Shown one piece after another: positions 9,067 through 17,702 of a stretch of 64,000 nt of DNA (position 1 is the first letter of the stretch; the number at the start of each line of letters is the position of its first letter). A model generated the notes under the pieces. That model saw nothing but the letters and a program-made list of their open reading frames with translations. It did not search any database and was not told the DNA's origin. Position numbers and translations under genes: made by a program. Source of the stretch: Limnospira fusiformis SAG 85.79 (GTDB lineage: Bacteria > Cyanobacteriota > Cyanobacteriia > Cyanobacteriales > Microcoleaceae); NCBI RefSeq assembly GCF_012516315.1, contig NZ_CP051185.1, forward strand, positions 827,459 through 891,458. Reading direction: 5' to 3'.

Positions 9067-9221
9067 GGGATGCCGGATGGGTGGGGTTCAAGGCTTCCCT
9101 AACTGCCATGGCGATCGCTCTCCTGTGGCTAGGATTCTGGCTAGGGACTGGTGATCTGAGAATCCCCCCCTTTACCCTCACTGTAGATATTGCCAACCCC
9201 AACACAGAGCAACAGAAATGA
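9063..9221 (+). CDS. Small membrane protein (52 aa), translationally coupled
   Basis: A short frame that begins with GTG overlapping the upstream stop as GTGA and ends with TGA overlapping the downstream ATG as ATGA. The product has a single hydrophobic helix (about residues 12-30, including LLWLGFWLG) and a short polar tail ending in E-Q-Q-K. The back-to-back four-base overlaps on both sides argue strongly that it is a real, coupled gene. Function unknown. Confidence 0.65.
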   Translation: MRDAGWVGFKASLTAMAIALLWLGFWLGTGDLRIPPFTLTVDIANPNTEQQK

Positions 9222-9421
9222 ACCCTAAATATGGGCAAATCAAACAGTTAGCCATGAAATTGTATTGTTTCATGCTTTCCCATCCTGAGACGATACCACT
9301 TAAATCCGAGTCGGTGCGCCGCCATATTGCAGCACTCTGTTTTGATGCCGCCGCCGATTTCTTGGCAGTCCAAGACCAGTGGATTGAGGAACAAGAATCC
9401 TCAGAAAAATCCGGCAATTAA
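9218..9421 (+). CDS. Small unrecognised soluble protein (67 aa)
   Basis: Starts at the ATG in ATGA that closes the previous gene, so it is translationally coupled to it. The product is mainly helical (IKQLAMKLYCFMLSHPE, then FDAAADFLAVQDQWIEEQE) and acidic at its C-terminus. No family recognised. It belongs to the same run of small genes of the putative integrated element. Confidence 0.6.
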   Translation: MNPKYGQIKQLAMKLYCFMLSHPETIPLKSESVRRHIAALCFDAAADFLAVQDQWIEEQESSEKSGN

Positions 9422-9510
9422 CACTTGATAAAAAATGCGATTGCCACGCGAGTGAGGGTGGCTGCCCGTTATCACCAAGCCTGTTAACCATTAGTTAGGA
9501 GCAATAAACC

Positions 9511-9996
9511 ATGATTGGATTTCTCAGAGGCGACGATGTAAAAGGTGGAGCGATCGCACCCGTAGAGGGTCAGCATAGCAACCTTGACAAAGGGTCGGTT
9601 TTTGTCACCAGCCCGAACGGCATCACTCCCGACAACCCCGGTAGTTGGGAACATTTCCGTTTCGCTCCCGTGCTTGACCGTCCCCGTGTCCTTGATCCGG
9701 CCGAAGCCGATGCCCTCACCGACCTGGCTGATGAATCCGATAAGCACGTTGTCAGTACCCGCAAAGGATACCGAGCCTTAAAGCGACTAGATAACAATAG
9801 CCGCAAGGTCAACGAATCTTATGAGAAACTCCGTCGCCATCAGGCTGGAAATGAACACAAGATCCAATCGGCTAAACACGATTCTGCCAAATACCTGCAC
9901 GGATTGCGACCTAAATATGCACGTTTAGGGCAGGGTCTGGAAAAGTCTGCACAACTGGCTGACCAGAAAATTAACGCCCTGATGTCTACTCTGTAA
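9511..9996 (+). CDS. Unrecognised 161-aa protein of the tRNA-Ser element
   Basis: ATG at 9511 is preceded by AGGAG about 10 nt upstream. The first 80 residues are Gly/Pro-rich with few hydrophobics, and the remainder is a charged helical region (KGYRALKRLDNNSRKVNE...YEKLRRHQ) likely to form a coiled coil. There is no signal peptide. Such basic helical proteins are common in mobile DNA, but no named family is evident. A GC-rich stem-loop follows the stop by 11 bp. Confidence 0.65.
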   Translation: MIGFLRGDDVKGGAIAPVEGQHSNLDKGSVFVTSPNGITPDNPGSWEHFRFAPVLDRPRVLDPAEADALTDLADESDKHVVSTRKGYRALKRLDNNSRKVNESYEKLRRHQAGNEHKIQSAKHDSAKYLHGLRPKYARLGQGLEKSAQLADQKINALMSTL

Positions 9997-10007
9997 TCCC
10001 ATAAAAA

Positions 10008-10027
10008 TGCCCCCATCATTGGGGGCA
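10008..10027. terminator. Stem-loop TGCCCCC/GGGGGCA, possible terminator
   Basis: A perfect 7-bp stem with a 6-nt loop flanked by A-runs on the plus strand. On the minus strand the hairpin is followed by T-residues, so it looks stronger as a terminator of leftward transcription; it may still attenuate the rightward operon. Confidence 0.45.
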
Positions 10028-10052
10028 AAAATGCTAAAGGAAAGTGAGCAGA

Positions 10053-10313
10053 ATGATTCAATTGTACAGAATTCTTGGATTGATTTTGTTATTTGGTGCT
10101 AGTGCTTCCACTGTATCACTGTTGGCTGTTAGCTACCAAAGTTTCCGCCTCCCGGCTTTCTGGCTTGCCTTAATTGCCGCCAGCATCTTGGGTGCAATGG
10201 GGGCGATCGCTTACTATCACAAAGGTAAATCTGAGGAATGGTGGCAGTGGTTAGTTTTTGCGATCGCTGTGGCTGCCGTTCTAATTATTGGGGGTGCAAT
10301 CCAGTGGACGTAA
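10053..10313 (+). CDS. Small integral membrane protein, three predicted helices
   Basis: ATG at 10053 follows AAGGAAAG by a usable spacing; an in-frame GTG at 10044 is too close to that site. The 86-residue product has hydrophobic segments at about residues 5-25, 34-54 and 66-83, with a short charged loop (HKGKSEEWW) between the last two. Three-helix small membrane proteins of this size on mobile DNA can be transfer, pilin-like or toxin components, but nothing here decides among them. It overlaps the next gene's GTG start by 10 bp. Confidence 0.62.
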   Translation: MIQLYRILGLILLFGASASTVSLLAVSYQSFRLPAFWLALIAASILGAMGAIAYYHKGKSEEWWQWLVFAIAVAAVLIIGGAIQWT

Positions 10314-10900
10314 TTAATCCCAGCGCCAATAATCAAGCCATTCGGAGCAATTGGAGATTGTTAAACGGCATATCAGTCTTAATAGCAGTTACTGCTACAC
10401 CAGTTTGGTTTTTTACGCCCTTCCTCACCCATCAAAATACCCTAAGATGGTTATCTATTGGCTATGGTATGGGGGGCGGTGCCGGATTACTCTTAACCAG
10501 TAATGAATTAGCCAAACTCAAACCAAAAATTACCGCATTAAATAAACAAGAGGAGGCAGACTTTAAGCATTCGGTCGCCAGTTCACTGTATTTAACTCAG
10601 CAGACTAACCAGGCAATTGCCGAGTTCCTAAATTTTCAGAGACATGACTCCCTTTATGCCCAACCAGAACTGCTAGAGTCCGCAGTATATGGGGAGTTAA
10701 GCGAGTTACCAGAAAAGTTAGAAAGTTCTGAGTTAGCTAGTCAGTTTGAACTTACCGAACTTTCTAAACTTGCCGAACGCTATCGCCAAGCCGTATTAGA
10801 TGCCTTGGATAAAGGAGTAATAGAATCCAAGATTATCAAAGACATAATAGGGTTAGGCGGTGCTAAATATTCCAAGGGCCGTGCTGTACTTGAGTTATAG
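10304..10900 (+). CDS. Membrane protein with helical cytoplasmic tail, end altered by an IS
   Basis: GTG at 10304 overlaps the previous gene and is preceded by GGGGTG, so I prefer it to the upstream in-frame ATG at 10238. Two hydrophobic segments (residues about 18-40 and 48-64) precede a long soluble part with a run of helices and a C-terminal winged-helix-like stretch (IIKDIIGLGGAKYSKGRAVL). The stop TAG at 10898-10900 is made by the IS630 left end (TATAG from 10896), so the native C-terminus may have been longer. Function unknown. Confidence 0.62.
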   Translation: MDVINPSANNQAIRSNWRLLNGISVLIAVTATPVWFFTPFLTHQNTLRWLSIGYGMGGGAGLLLTSNELAKLKPKITALNKQEEADFKHSVASSLYLTQQTNQAIAEFLNFQRHDSLYAQPELLESAVYGELSELPEKLESSELASQFELTELSKLAERYRQAVLDALDKGVIESKIIKDIIGLGGAKYSKGRAVLEL

Positions 10901-11855
10901 CACAAGACAGGAAAGTTAGGACGTATAATGGAGAGGACGAGATGACTAAGAAGACCCAAAATGCCAGCCCCCTATAGTTACGACCTCAGACAAAAAGTTA
11001 TTGATGCAATTGAACTAGACGGTATGCCCAAAACAGAAGCCAGTCAAGTTTTCCATGTCAGCCGGAACACCATTAATCTCTGGCTGCAAAGAAAAGCACA
11101 GACCGGAGACTTCCTCCCTAAACCTAATCACCCACCTGGCAATAACCACAAAATTACCGACTGGCAAAAATTCAAGGCTTTTGCCCAAGAGCATGGCCAC
11201 AAAACCTCCGCTCAGATGGCTGAACTTTGGGATGACGACATCTCTCCTCGCACCATATCCAGAGCCTTGAAGAAAATTGGCTTCACCAGAAAAAAACTTA
11301 CGGCTACCAAGAACGTGATGAGCAACAGCGAGAGGAGTTTATGGCTCAGATTGAACAGATGGAGCCGGAAGGGTTGGTTTACCTCGATGAAGCTGGCATC
11401 AATAGTCAAGACTCGGATTATCCTTATGGTTACTGTGAGCAAGGACAACGCTTCCATGTCCTCAAATCCGGGAAGAGGCAGGGCAGGGTGAGCATGATTG
11501 TGGCATGGTGTCATCAACAACTCTTAGCCCCCTTTACCTTTGAGGGTTGTTGTAATCGGACAGTGTTTGAGTTGTGGTTGGAGTTCATCTTAATTCCAAC
11601 ACTGAAGCCAGGTCAGACTCTAGTGCTAGACAATGCAACGTTTCATAAAGGGGGACGGATTCCTGAGCTAGTGGAGGCGGCTCAATGCCGTTTGCTCTAT
11701 CTACCACCTTATTCGCCAGACCTCAACAAGATAGAGACATGTTGGTCGTGGTTGAAAGCCCGCATTCGCCACTGCATTGAGCAGTTTGATTCTCTCCATG
11801 ATGCCATGGATTCCGTTCTCAAAGCTGCGTCCTAACCACCTTGACTAATGCTATA
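10896..11855 (+). mobile_element. IS630-family insertion sequence, copy 1 (about 960 bp)
   Basis: Left end TATAGCACAAGACAGG, right end complementary to TATAGCATTAGTCAAGG, both arms ending in GTTAGGAC: imperfect 27-bp terminal repeats with TA at the tips, as in the IS630/Tc1 superfamily. A TATAAT -10 box lies at 10924-10929 inside the left end. The element sits at the stop codon of the upstream membrane gene and is followed by group II intron debris. Confidence 0.9.
10961..11835 (+). pseudogene. IS630 transposase, copy 1, frameshifted at a 7-A run
   Basis: The N-terminal helix-turn-helix part (MPAPYSYDLRQKVIDAIE...) is intact to about residue 110. There an A-run of seven (11290-11296), against eight in the intact copy, shifts the frame. 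The DDE half continues in the next frame from about 11300 to 11835 with YLDEAG, LVLDNATFHK and PDLNKIE. Inactive unless the frame is corrected by slippage. Confidence 0.85.
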
Positions 11856-12483
11856 ACTTCCCCATCAAAACAGTTTGTTTGATGACCTTGAGTTCCCTGC
11901 CTTGTTTGGGGGTTCAATCCAAACGTTGGGACGTATAAACAGTTATGGGGAATGGTTCGAGGCTCCGACCTCTTATCCAGACTCAGGGCTGGCTTCCCCA
12001 CTAGGAGGTGATTTCAGGCATAACAGCCTTATTTGGTCTCCTAAAGATTTCGCACTCTCTACTCATTGTTATCATGGGGTCATAACTTCCCCATCAAAAC
12101 AGTTTGTTTGATGACCTTGAGTTCCCTGCCTTGTTTGGGGGTTCAATCCAAACGTTGGGACGTATAAACAGTTATGGGGAATGGTTCGAGGCTCCGACCT
12201 CTTATCCAGACTCGGGGCTGGCTTCCCAACTAGGAGGTGATTTCAGGGATCACAGCCTTATTTGGTCTCCTCAACATTTCGCACTCTCTACTCCCTGATT
12301 TCTCAGTTTGTTTATGACCTTGAGTTCCCTGCCTTGCTTAGATTTCTCCAAGCGTCGGGACATATAAAGAGTTATGGGGATGGTCAGAAACGAGCTTCTT
12401 ATATCCAACCAAGGGATTGGATTCCCAACTAGGAGGTGATTTCAGGCATTACAGCCTTGTTTAGTCTCCTAAACGTCTCGCAC
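11856..12483 (-). mobile_element. Three tandem fragments of a group II intron 5' domain
   Basis: Three copies of the 5' part of a group II intron (each starting GTGCGA on the minus strand, with 5' ends at 12055, 12284 and 12483) lie head to tail. The first two are a near-exact 229-bp tandem duplication. All keep the conserved domain I words (GGAGACCAAATAAGGCTG-like, then CCCATAACTGTTTATA-like) also seen in the intact intron at 27840, but lack domains IV-VI and any maturase. Debris without function is the simplest reading. Confidence 0.7.
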
Positions 12484-12573
12484 CTTCCGAAACATTATAC
12501 CGCATGGCCCGTAAATGTTGAATTAATCTTGGATTAAATTTAGCTCTGACAGATTCCACCGATAAATTCCACC

Positions 12574-13047
12574 TTGAGCGATCGCCACTTGCCCTCAACC
12601 CAGGAAAGTATTAAGCTGTACAGTGAACAAGTAAAGTTTTTTGTAGATTCGTGTATTCGTGTAGCTTTGGATAACCATATTGCCAACACTCATATAACCG
12701 AGATCATCCAGCGAGTGGCTTTGGTTGCCCTAGGGCTGATGGTGGTTATTCTCCTCTGGGTCTGGGGAGTCAGTTCCGTGAAAATTTCCGATCCCTACAT
12801 TCAAAAAGTGTTGTCACTAACCGGAGACCCAACCCGAGGACACGCTATTTTTGAGATGAACTGTGCGGGATGTCATGTTAGCCAAGTCGAACATCAAATC
12901 GGTCCAAACCTGGAGGACATTTCCCAACGAAAATCACAAATTAGTATTATTCAACAGGTCGTTAGTGGCAAAACCCCTCCCATGCCTCAGTTTCAGCCTA
13001 ATCCTCAAGAAATGGCAGATTTATTAAATTATTTGGAACAAATTTAG
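12574..13047 (+). CDS. cytM: Cytochrome cM
   Basis: A small membrane-anchored c-type cytochrome. One helix (about residues 46-68, RVALVALGLMVVILLWVWG) precedes SDPYI and a heme site C-A-G-C-H at residues 97-101; a PPMPKF-like methionine ligand region (PPMPQFQP) and the C-terminal helix QEMADLLNYLEQ match the CytM family. CytM sits in cyanobacterial membranes and modulates electron flow. The only long frame starts at TTG 12574, on a HIP1 site, so the true start is uncertain and the N-terminus is longer than usual. Intron debris ends 90 bp upstream and may have replaced the native promoter. Confidence 0.85.
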   Translation: MSDRHLPSTQESIKLYSEQVKFFVDSCIRVALDNHIANTHITEIIQRVALVALGLMVVILLWVWGVSSVKISDPYIQKVLSLTGDPTRGHAIFEMNCAGCHVSQVEHQIGPNLEDISQRKSQISIIQQVVSGKTPPMPQFQPNPQEMADLLNYLEQI

Positions 13048-13117
13048 AAAACTATGATATACTAAGAAAACGTGGGTCGGTTGAGTGGTTGAAATCATCA
13101 TTCCAGCTTTACCCCAA

Positions 13118-13189
13118 GCCAGTATAGCTCAGTGGTAGAGCATCCGCCTTGTAAGCGGACGGTCATCGGTTCAAGTCCGATTACTGGCT
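13118..13189 (+). tRNA. tRNA-Thr (anticodon UGU)
   Basis: A 72-nt cloverleaf: acceptor GCCAGTA pairs with TACTGGC at 13182-13188, anticodon loop CTTGTAA (anticodon TGT) on stem CCGC/GCGG, T-arm ATCGG TTCAAGT CCGAT. No CCA is encoded. The last 22 nt plus seven flanking bases are repeated exactly at 24381-24409, as expected for an integrase attachment site. Confidence 0.96.
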
Positions 13190-13207
13190 TTTTTTGAAAA
13201 AGACTGG

Positions 13208-13909
13208 GTAGGGGTCGAGAGGGAAGTCGCCTTCCCCCACTCCCATTCAAAACCGTGCTTGATACTTTCGCATCACACGGCTCCTGATGTAGATACCCCT
13301 TGGCAACGGGAACAGGGTTACCAACCCCTGCTTTTGTACTTCAACTTTTGGAGCTAAATACAACATCGTAGTGTTTAAACTCGCTTTCGCCGTTAAACTC
13401 CTGTTGATTGCAGTAACTATATCTACACCGTGACTAGTGGGCATATCCTAACCATTACAATTAGGCCTTGGCTTTCAGTCACATCCCTTCCCCTTAAAGG
13501 CATACGATTACACTTTCACTACTCAACAAGATGTACTTGTCGAGAGCCTAAAAGGGGTTTAAACGTTCCGTTTATACGGGCATTCCATCTTTAGATTTGT
13601 CCTTTCCACCGGGGTACATTAAAGGTCTGTGCACAACTTTCGTTGCTTCTGGGTAGTATATAAAAACTCCCACTTTTCCCCATGTTCTTTTGAACGCAGC
13701 GTATCAACCTGTTTCGCTGCCCAATGGTTACGATGGTTCAAGCCGGACATTCGGTTTCCCTAATCATGGATGGTTGGCAGTGGTCGCGTCTTGGTAGTAG
13801 GTTCTACCTCACGCCTTCCGTTCCCCGCTTCAATCTGACGGGTTGTGAATCCTAAAACTGGGGGTGGCTATCGCCGTTACTCTCAACTTCCTGCTATACT
13901 AGGTGGGTC
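13208..13909 (-). mobile_element. Group II intron remnant, ORF-less, 3' part with domain V and VI
   Basis: On the minus strand the sequence runs from mid domain I to a clear domain V (GAGCCGTGTGATGCGAAAGT, then CACGGTT) and ends ...CTCGACCCCTAC at 13208, the same 3' end as the intact intron at 30422. No maturase frame is present. Its 5' side is cut at 13909 by the start of an oppositely oriented intron. It abuts the tRNA-Thr downstream flank by 18 bp. Confidence 0.78.
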
Positions 13910-14026
13910 GTGCGAGACGTTTAGGAGTGAAATAGGGCTGCAATGCCTGAAATAACTTCCTAGTGGGACTTTCACCCCTTGGTGAAATATAAGGGACTCG
14001 TACCCTGACCATCCCATAACTGTTTA
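13910..14026 (+). mobile_element. 5' fragment of a second group II intron, inserted in the first
   Basis: Begins GTGCGAGACGTTTAGGAG, the canonical 5' end of this family, and follows domain I to CCCATAACTGTTTATA, where IS630 copy 2 cuts it. The bases before the insertion point (TGCTATACT...) also occur at the 23069/23070 junction, so both copies show the same intron-in-intron arrangement. Confidence 0.75.
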
Positions 14027-14988
14027 TATAGCATTAGTCAAGGTGGTTAGGACGCAGCTTTGAGAACGGAATCCATGGCATCATGGAGAGAATCAAACTG
14101 CTCAATGCAGTGGCGAATACGGGCTTTCAGCCACGACCAACATTTCTCTATCTTGTTGAGGTCTGGCGAATAAGGTGGTAGATAGAGTAAACGGCATTGA
14201 GCTGCCTCCACCAGTTCAGCAATCCGCCCCCCATTTATGAAACGTTGCATTGTCCAATACTAGAGTCTGACCTGGCTTCAATGTTGGAATTAAGATGAAC
14301 TCCAACCACAACTCAAACACTGTCCGATTACAACAACCCTCAAAGCTAAAGGGAGCTAAGAGTTGTTGATGACACCATGCGGCTATCATACTTACCCTGC
14401 CCTGCCTCTTCCCTGATTTGAGTGCATGGAAGCGTTTTCCTTCCTCGCAGTAACCATAAGGGTAATCCGAGTCCTGACTATTCATGCCGGCTTCATCGAG
14501 GTAGACCACTTCTTCCGGCTCCATCTGTTCAATCTGAGCCATAAACTCCTCTCGCTGTTGCTTCCAACGTTCTTGGTAGCCGTAAGTTTTTTTTCTGGTG
14601 AAGCCAATTTTCTTCAAGGCTCTGGATATGGTGCGAGGAGAGATGTCGTCATCCCAAAGTTCAGCCATTTGAGCTGCTGTTTTGTCGCCATGCTCTTGGG
14701 CAAAAGCCTTGAATTTATGCCAGTCGGTAATTTTGTGGTTATTGCCAGGTCGGTGATTAGGTTTAGGGAGGAAGTCTCCGGTCTGTGCTTTTCTTTGCAG
14801 CCAGAGATTAATGGTGTTCCGGCTGACATGGAAAACTTGACTGGCTTCTGTTTTGGGCATACCGTCTAGTTCAATTGCATCAATAACTTTTTGTCTGAGG
14901 TCGTAACTATAGGGGGCTGGCATTTTTGGTCTTCTTAGTCATCTCATCCTCTCCATTATACGTCCTAACTTTCCTGTCTTGTGCTATA
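14027..14988 (-). mobile_element. IS630-family insertion sequence, copy 2
   Basis: Complete element of 962 bp between TATAGCATTAGTCAAGG (14027) and its other end CTATA at 14988, in reverse orientation to copies 1, 3 and 4. The left flank is an intron fragment and the right flank a CCA-enzyme fragment; they do not rejoin into one sequence, so this copy marks a rearrangement junction and not a simple insertion. Confidence 0.9.
14047..14923 (-). pseudogene. IS630 transposase, copy 2, frameshifted late
   Basis: The A-run between the helix-turn-helix and DDE domains has the in-frame length of eight, so residues 1 to about 230 are continuous (YLDEAGMNS, LVLDNATFHK). An extra base near 14233-14236 (ATGGGGGG in place of AGGGGGG on the coding strand) then shifts the frame and truncates the protein before the catalytic glutamate. 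The last part (PDLNKIEKCWSW) lies in another frame. Confidence 0.85.
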
Positions 14989-15336
14989 CAACCCACCCCC
15001 ATAGCCGATCTATCCATACGCCAACAATATTTTCTATTTGCTAATGTGGGGGAATTTTTCCCCGCCTTAGTAGTCCTGTCCATAGCCGCCGGAGCATCCC
15101 TACAGGAGTTTACTACCCTAATTAACCATTATCTGAATCCCGATGATGCGATCGCTCACCCCCAACCCGTCATTAGCGGGAAACTCTTAATGGCAAAATT
15201 GGGACTCTCTCCCAGTCCCTTATTAGGGGATCTACTCCAAGAGATACAAATTGCTAAGGCTGAGGGTCAAATATCCACCAGTGAAGATGCCATAGCGATC
15301 GCATCCCAGAAAATGCTTGAATTGAACCCACCCTAA
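14989..15336 (+). pseudogene. C-terminal fragment of a CCA tRNA nucleotidyltransferase-like protein
   Basis: About 115 residues with the tail typical of bacterial tRNA nucleotidyltransferase/poly(A) polymerase proteins: QQYFLFANVGEFFPAL, ISGKLLMAKLGLSPSPLLG and LLQEIQIAKAEGQIST. The catalytic N-terminal two thirds is absent; the frame emerges directly from the IS630 end at 14988. The missing part is not in this window, so the gene was split by rearrangement or this is a leftover duplicate. Confidence 0.75.
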
Positions 15337-15421
15337 CTAGGGGTTGTAGCTGTTATTGTGGCTTCTAAGACTTTAATTAGGGGTGTGTCCCGGCGGACAT
15401 TTCACCCCTACTTTTATGGTT

Positions 15422-16726
15422 TTAGGGACGCTGAATGATGGTTTCCACCACACGCCGCCGCTGTTTGGGGTCAATGCCTAACAGTCGCACATAGTCCTTT
15501 GGGTGTTGACTTAGGCAATTTTCCACAGAAGCGATCGCCTCGGGGATACCGCCATCAATAATAGCACAACTTTTCCAGGAACCCGTCTTAAAGTGACGCT
15601 GATCAGCATATTCCAAACCAATTTGATAACCCCCTGACCGGATTTTTTGCACCTGTTCCAAAACATCTAAACTCAGCTTACTGCTGACAGTTTGACCGTC
15701 AATAAAAGTAGTTGAACTGCTACTATCTCCCTGCCAATTAGAGGGACCTAAATCATCAAAAGCATGGGGAGGCATGACCGGGTTATAGGGAAGGTGTGGT
15801 TGATTAATCGGTTGAGGATTGCGGTTAATTGGCTGAGAATTAACCGTGCGGAATTGGTTATATTCTTCCACCAAGCGTAGTTTCTGGATTTGCTGCTGTT
15901 CTTCTACCATAGCACGCCCAGACTCGATCAGGTGTTGAAGACTAAAATCAGGCTGAGGAAGTTCGGGGGGTTTGTCGACACTATTAACTAGGCGGCGCGA
16001 GATTTTATCTAAGCCTTGATGATAGATAAACTCGCGGATTTGTTCGTCATAAATACGCGATCGCATAGCACTAAAGAAATCAATCGCCTGTCCGGTAAAA
16101 TCATCAACCAATTTGATAATCTGACTATCCGAGAGTGAATCATCAGCAAAAATTCCCCGCACAATAGCAATGCGATCCTCCCGGCTAGGTTCCCAATAAA
16201 ACTTATCCATCCGACCATCGCGAATTAAAGGGGCGTAGAGGGTAGAGAAATCATTTCCCGTTATAATAATCGGAATCCGATGTAATGGGGTTTCATCATA
16301 ACTTCCGGGTAATTGCACATTAGTAGGATTGTCGGCAATATTCATTAGTGTAGCATTAACTAATTGAGTGTTAACCGTGTATTGAGTTCCTGAGTCAAAC
16401 CTGCCAGCCCCGGCATCAAAATCATTAATAAAAATGGCGCACATTTGACCTTTTACCCGCACCTGTTCGGCCGCTTCCCGATACCGTAGCCGTAGCAGTC
16501 GGGAGGGATCTCCGGCATCAGGACTTTCTAATTCTCCCCCAGAAATCATCACGGGTTCAATTCCCATGGTCTTAAAGACAAGTTCACATTGGAAGGTTTT
16601 GCCTTCTCCCTTGCGTCCGTGTATTCCTAAAATTAGGGGAACTTTTATCCGGGGAATATCTAAAAAGTTTTTGGTAATATGGACGGAAACCTTATCAAGA
16701 AATCGAGGTGAAATGTAGTAAGACAT
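15422..16726 (-). CDS. rca: Rubisco activase with RbcS-like C-terminal domain
   Basis: A 434-residue AAA+ protein. Walker A (GIHGRKGEGKT, residues 34-44) and Walker B (CAIFINDFDAG, about 96-106) head the activase domain; a Gln/Asn/Pro-rich linker (about 280-350) leads to a Rubisco small-subunit-like domain at about 352-434 (SGGYQIGLEYADQRHFKTGS). It remodels inhibited Rubisco, and in cyanobacteria the RbcS-like tail tethers it to Rubisco in carboxysomes. Rubisco genes are not in the window. The start ATG at 16726 lies only about 145 bp after a tnpB remnant on the same strand, so its promoter region derives partly from that mobile element. Confidence 0.93.
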   Translation of the reverse strand: MSYYISPRFLDKVSVHITKNFLDIPRIKVPLILGIHGRKGEGKTFQCELVFKTMGIEPVMISGGELESPDAGDPSRLLRLRYREAAEQVRVKGQMCAIFINDFDAGAGRFDSGTQYTVNTQLVNATLMNIADNPTNVQLPGSYDETPLHRIPIIITGNDFSTLYAPLIRDGRMDKFYWEPSREDRIAIVRGIFADDSLSDSQIIKLVDDFTGQAIDFFSAMRSRIYDEQIREFIYHQGLDKISRRLVNSVDKPPELPQPDFSLQHLIESGRAMVEEQQQIQKLRLVEEYNQFRTVNSQPINRNPQPINQPHLPYNPVMPPHAFDDLGPSNWQGDSSSSTTFIDGQTVSSKLSLDVLEQVQKIRSGGYQIGLEYADQRHFKTGSWKSCAIIDGGIPEAIASVENCLSQHPKDYVRLLGIDPKQRRRVVETIIQRP

Positions 16727-16872
16727 AAATCTATTTTTGTGATAGTTATTAACCCAATTTTAGCGGGTTGGGTGCATCATAATCTCTCGCGAAAGGGCGG
16801 GTTGATTAATCTTCTGGCTCGTGGGGTCGGAACTAGCGCAGGGCTGCGATTCATATTATCGCCCTGATTCAT

Positions 16873-17702
16873 TTAAGCTGAACATTCCTTAACATTGATT
16901 GACCATGCTCGGACTGTAACTATAACAATACCATCATTGCTGACAGTAAAGGAGGAATCCCTCAAAGCACGTAACATTATATTACGTGCGCCATTCGCAT
17001 CTCTAGGTGTTTGACTACCACAGTGGGGACACTTATGTATCTTCGCACCACCTAGTTGGGCGTGGCGATGTCCACACGCTCCACAGGTTTTAGATGTGTG
17101 ACTTTCGCCCACATCAAGCACCACGCAACCACGCTTTGCTGCCTGATGTTTTAGGATTAACTTAAAGCGATAATGCGCCCAAGTCAGCATACTTCTGACT
17201 GTTTTAGATCTAATTTTTCTTCTTGACTTGGCTACCATTTGGGAGGACTCGAAGCGAGGAAGAAAAATTAATCCATAGTTATTAGTCAGATAATGAGCTG
17301 TTTTTTTGTGTACTTCATCAATTAAGTTCCGAATCTTTTCTCGAATCCGATTAGCCGCTTTTCTCATTGAACGGCGTTGTTTAGCACTTACCTTAGTTGA
17401 ACGGCTAATTAAATTATATTCGTGTTGACATAATCTCACGATTCGTCCCATGTCACCATTGCCAATTTCAATGACTTTATCGCCGTCATATCCGGTCAAA
17501 AAAGTTCTGACACCAGGATCTAAGGCAATTATTTTTGGGGAAGATGTATGCGTTGCGATTACGGGTTCAGGGAAAATAGCAAACCATAGGCCGCGCCGAT
17601 AAACTAATTGAGTGCCGTACTCACATCTGACTGGTACTGGTTCACTTGCCTTAAACGATAGTGTTTTTGTTAACTTGCTGTACCATGTTCCTTTGGTGAA
17701 GT
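16873..17702 (-). pseudogene. tnpB: IS607-type TnpB, N-terminally truncated
   Basis: About 275 residues of a TnpB RNA-guided nuclease: RuvC-I aspartate in ALDPGVRTF, RuvC-II glutamate in IFLPRFESS, a CxxC...CxxC zinc ribbon (CGACGHRHA... then KCPHCG) and RuvC-III in RDANGARNI. All three acidic positions survive, but roughly the first 100-130 residues are missing because IS630 copy 3 begins at 17703. The downstream strip to rca (16740-16870) would hold the element right end and its guide RNA. Confidence 0.85.

Noticed and set aside
13247..13444. Open frame inside the group II intron remnant
   Set aside because: Lies on conserved intron RNA domains; no protein similarity and no start signal.
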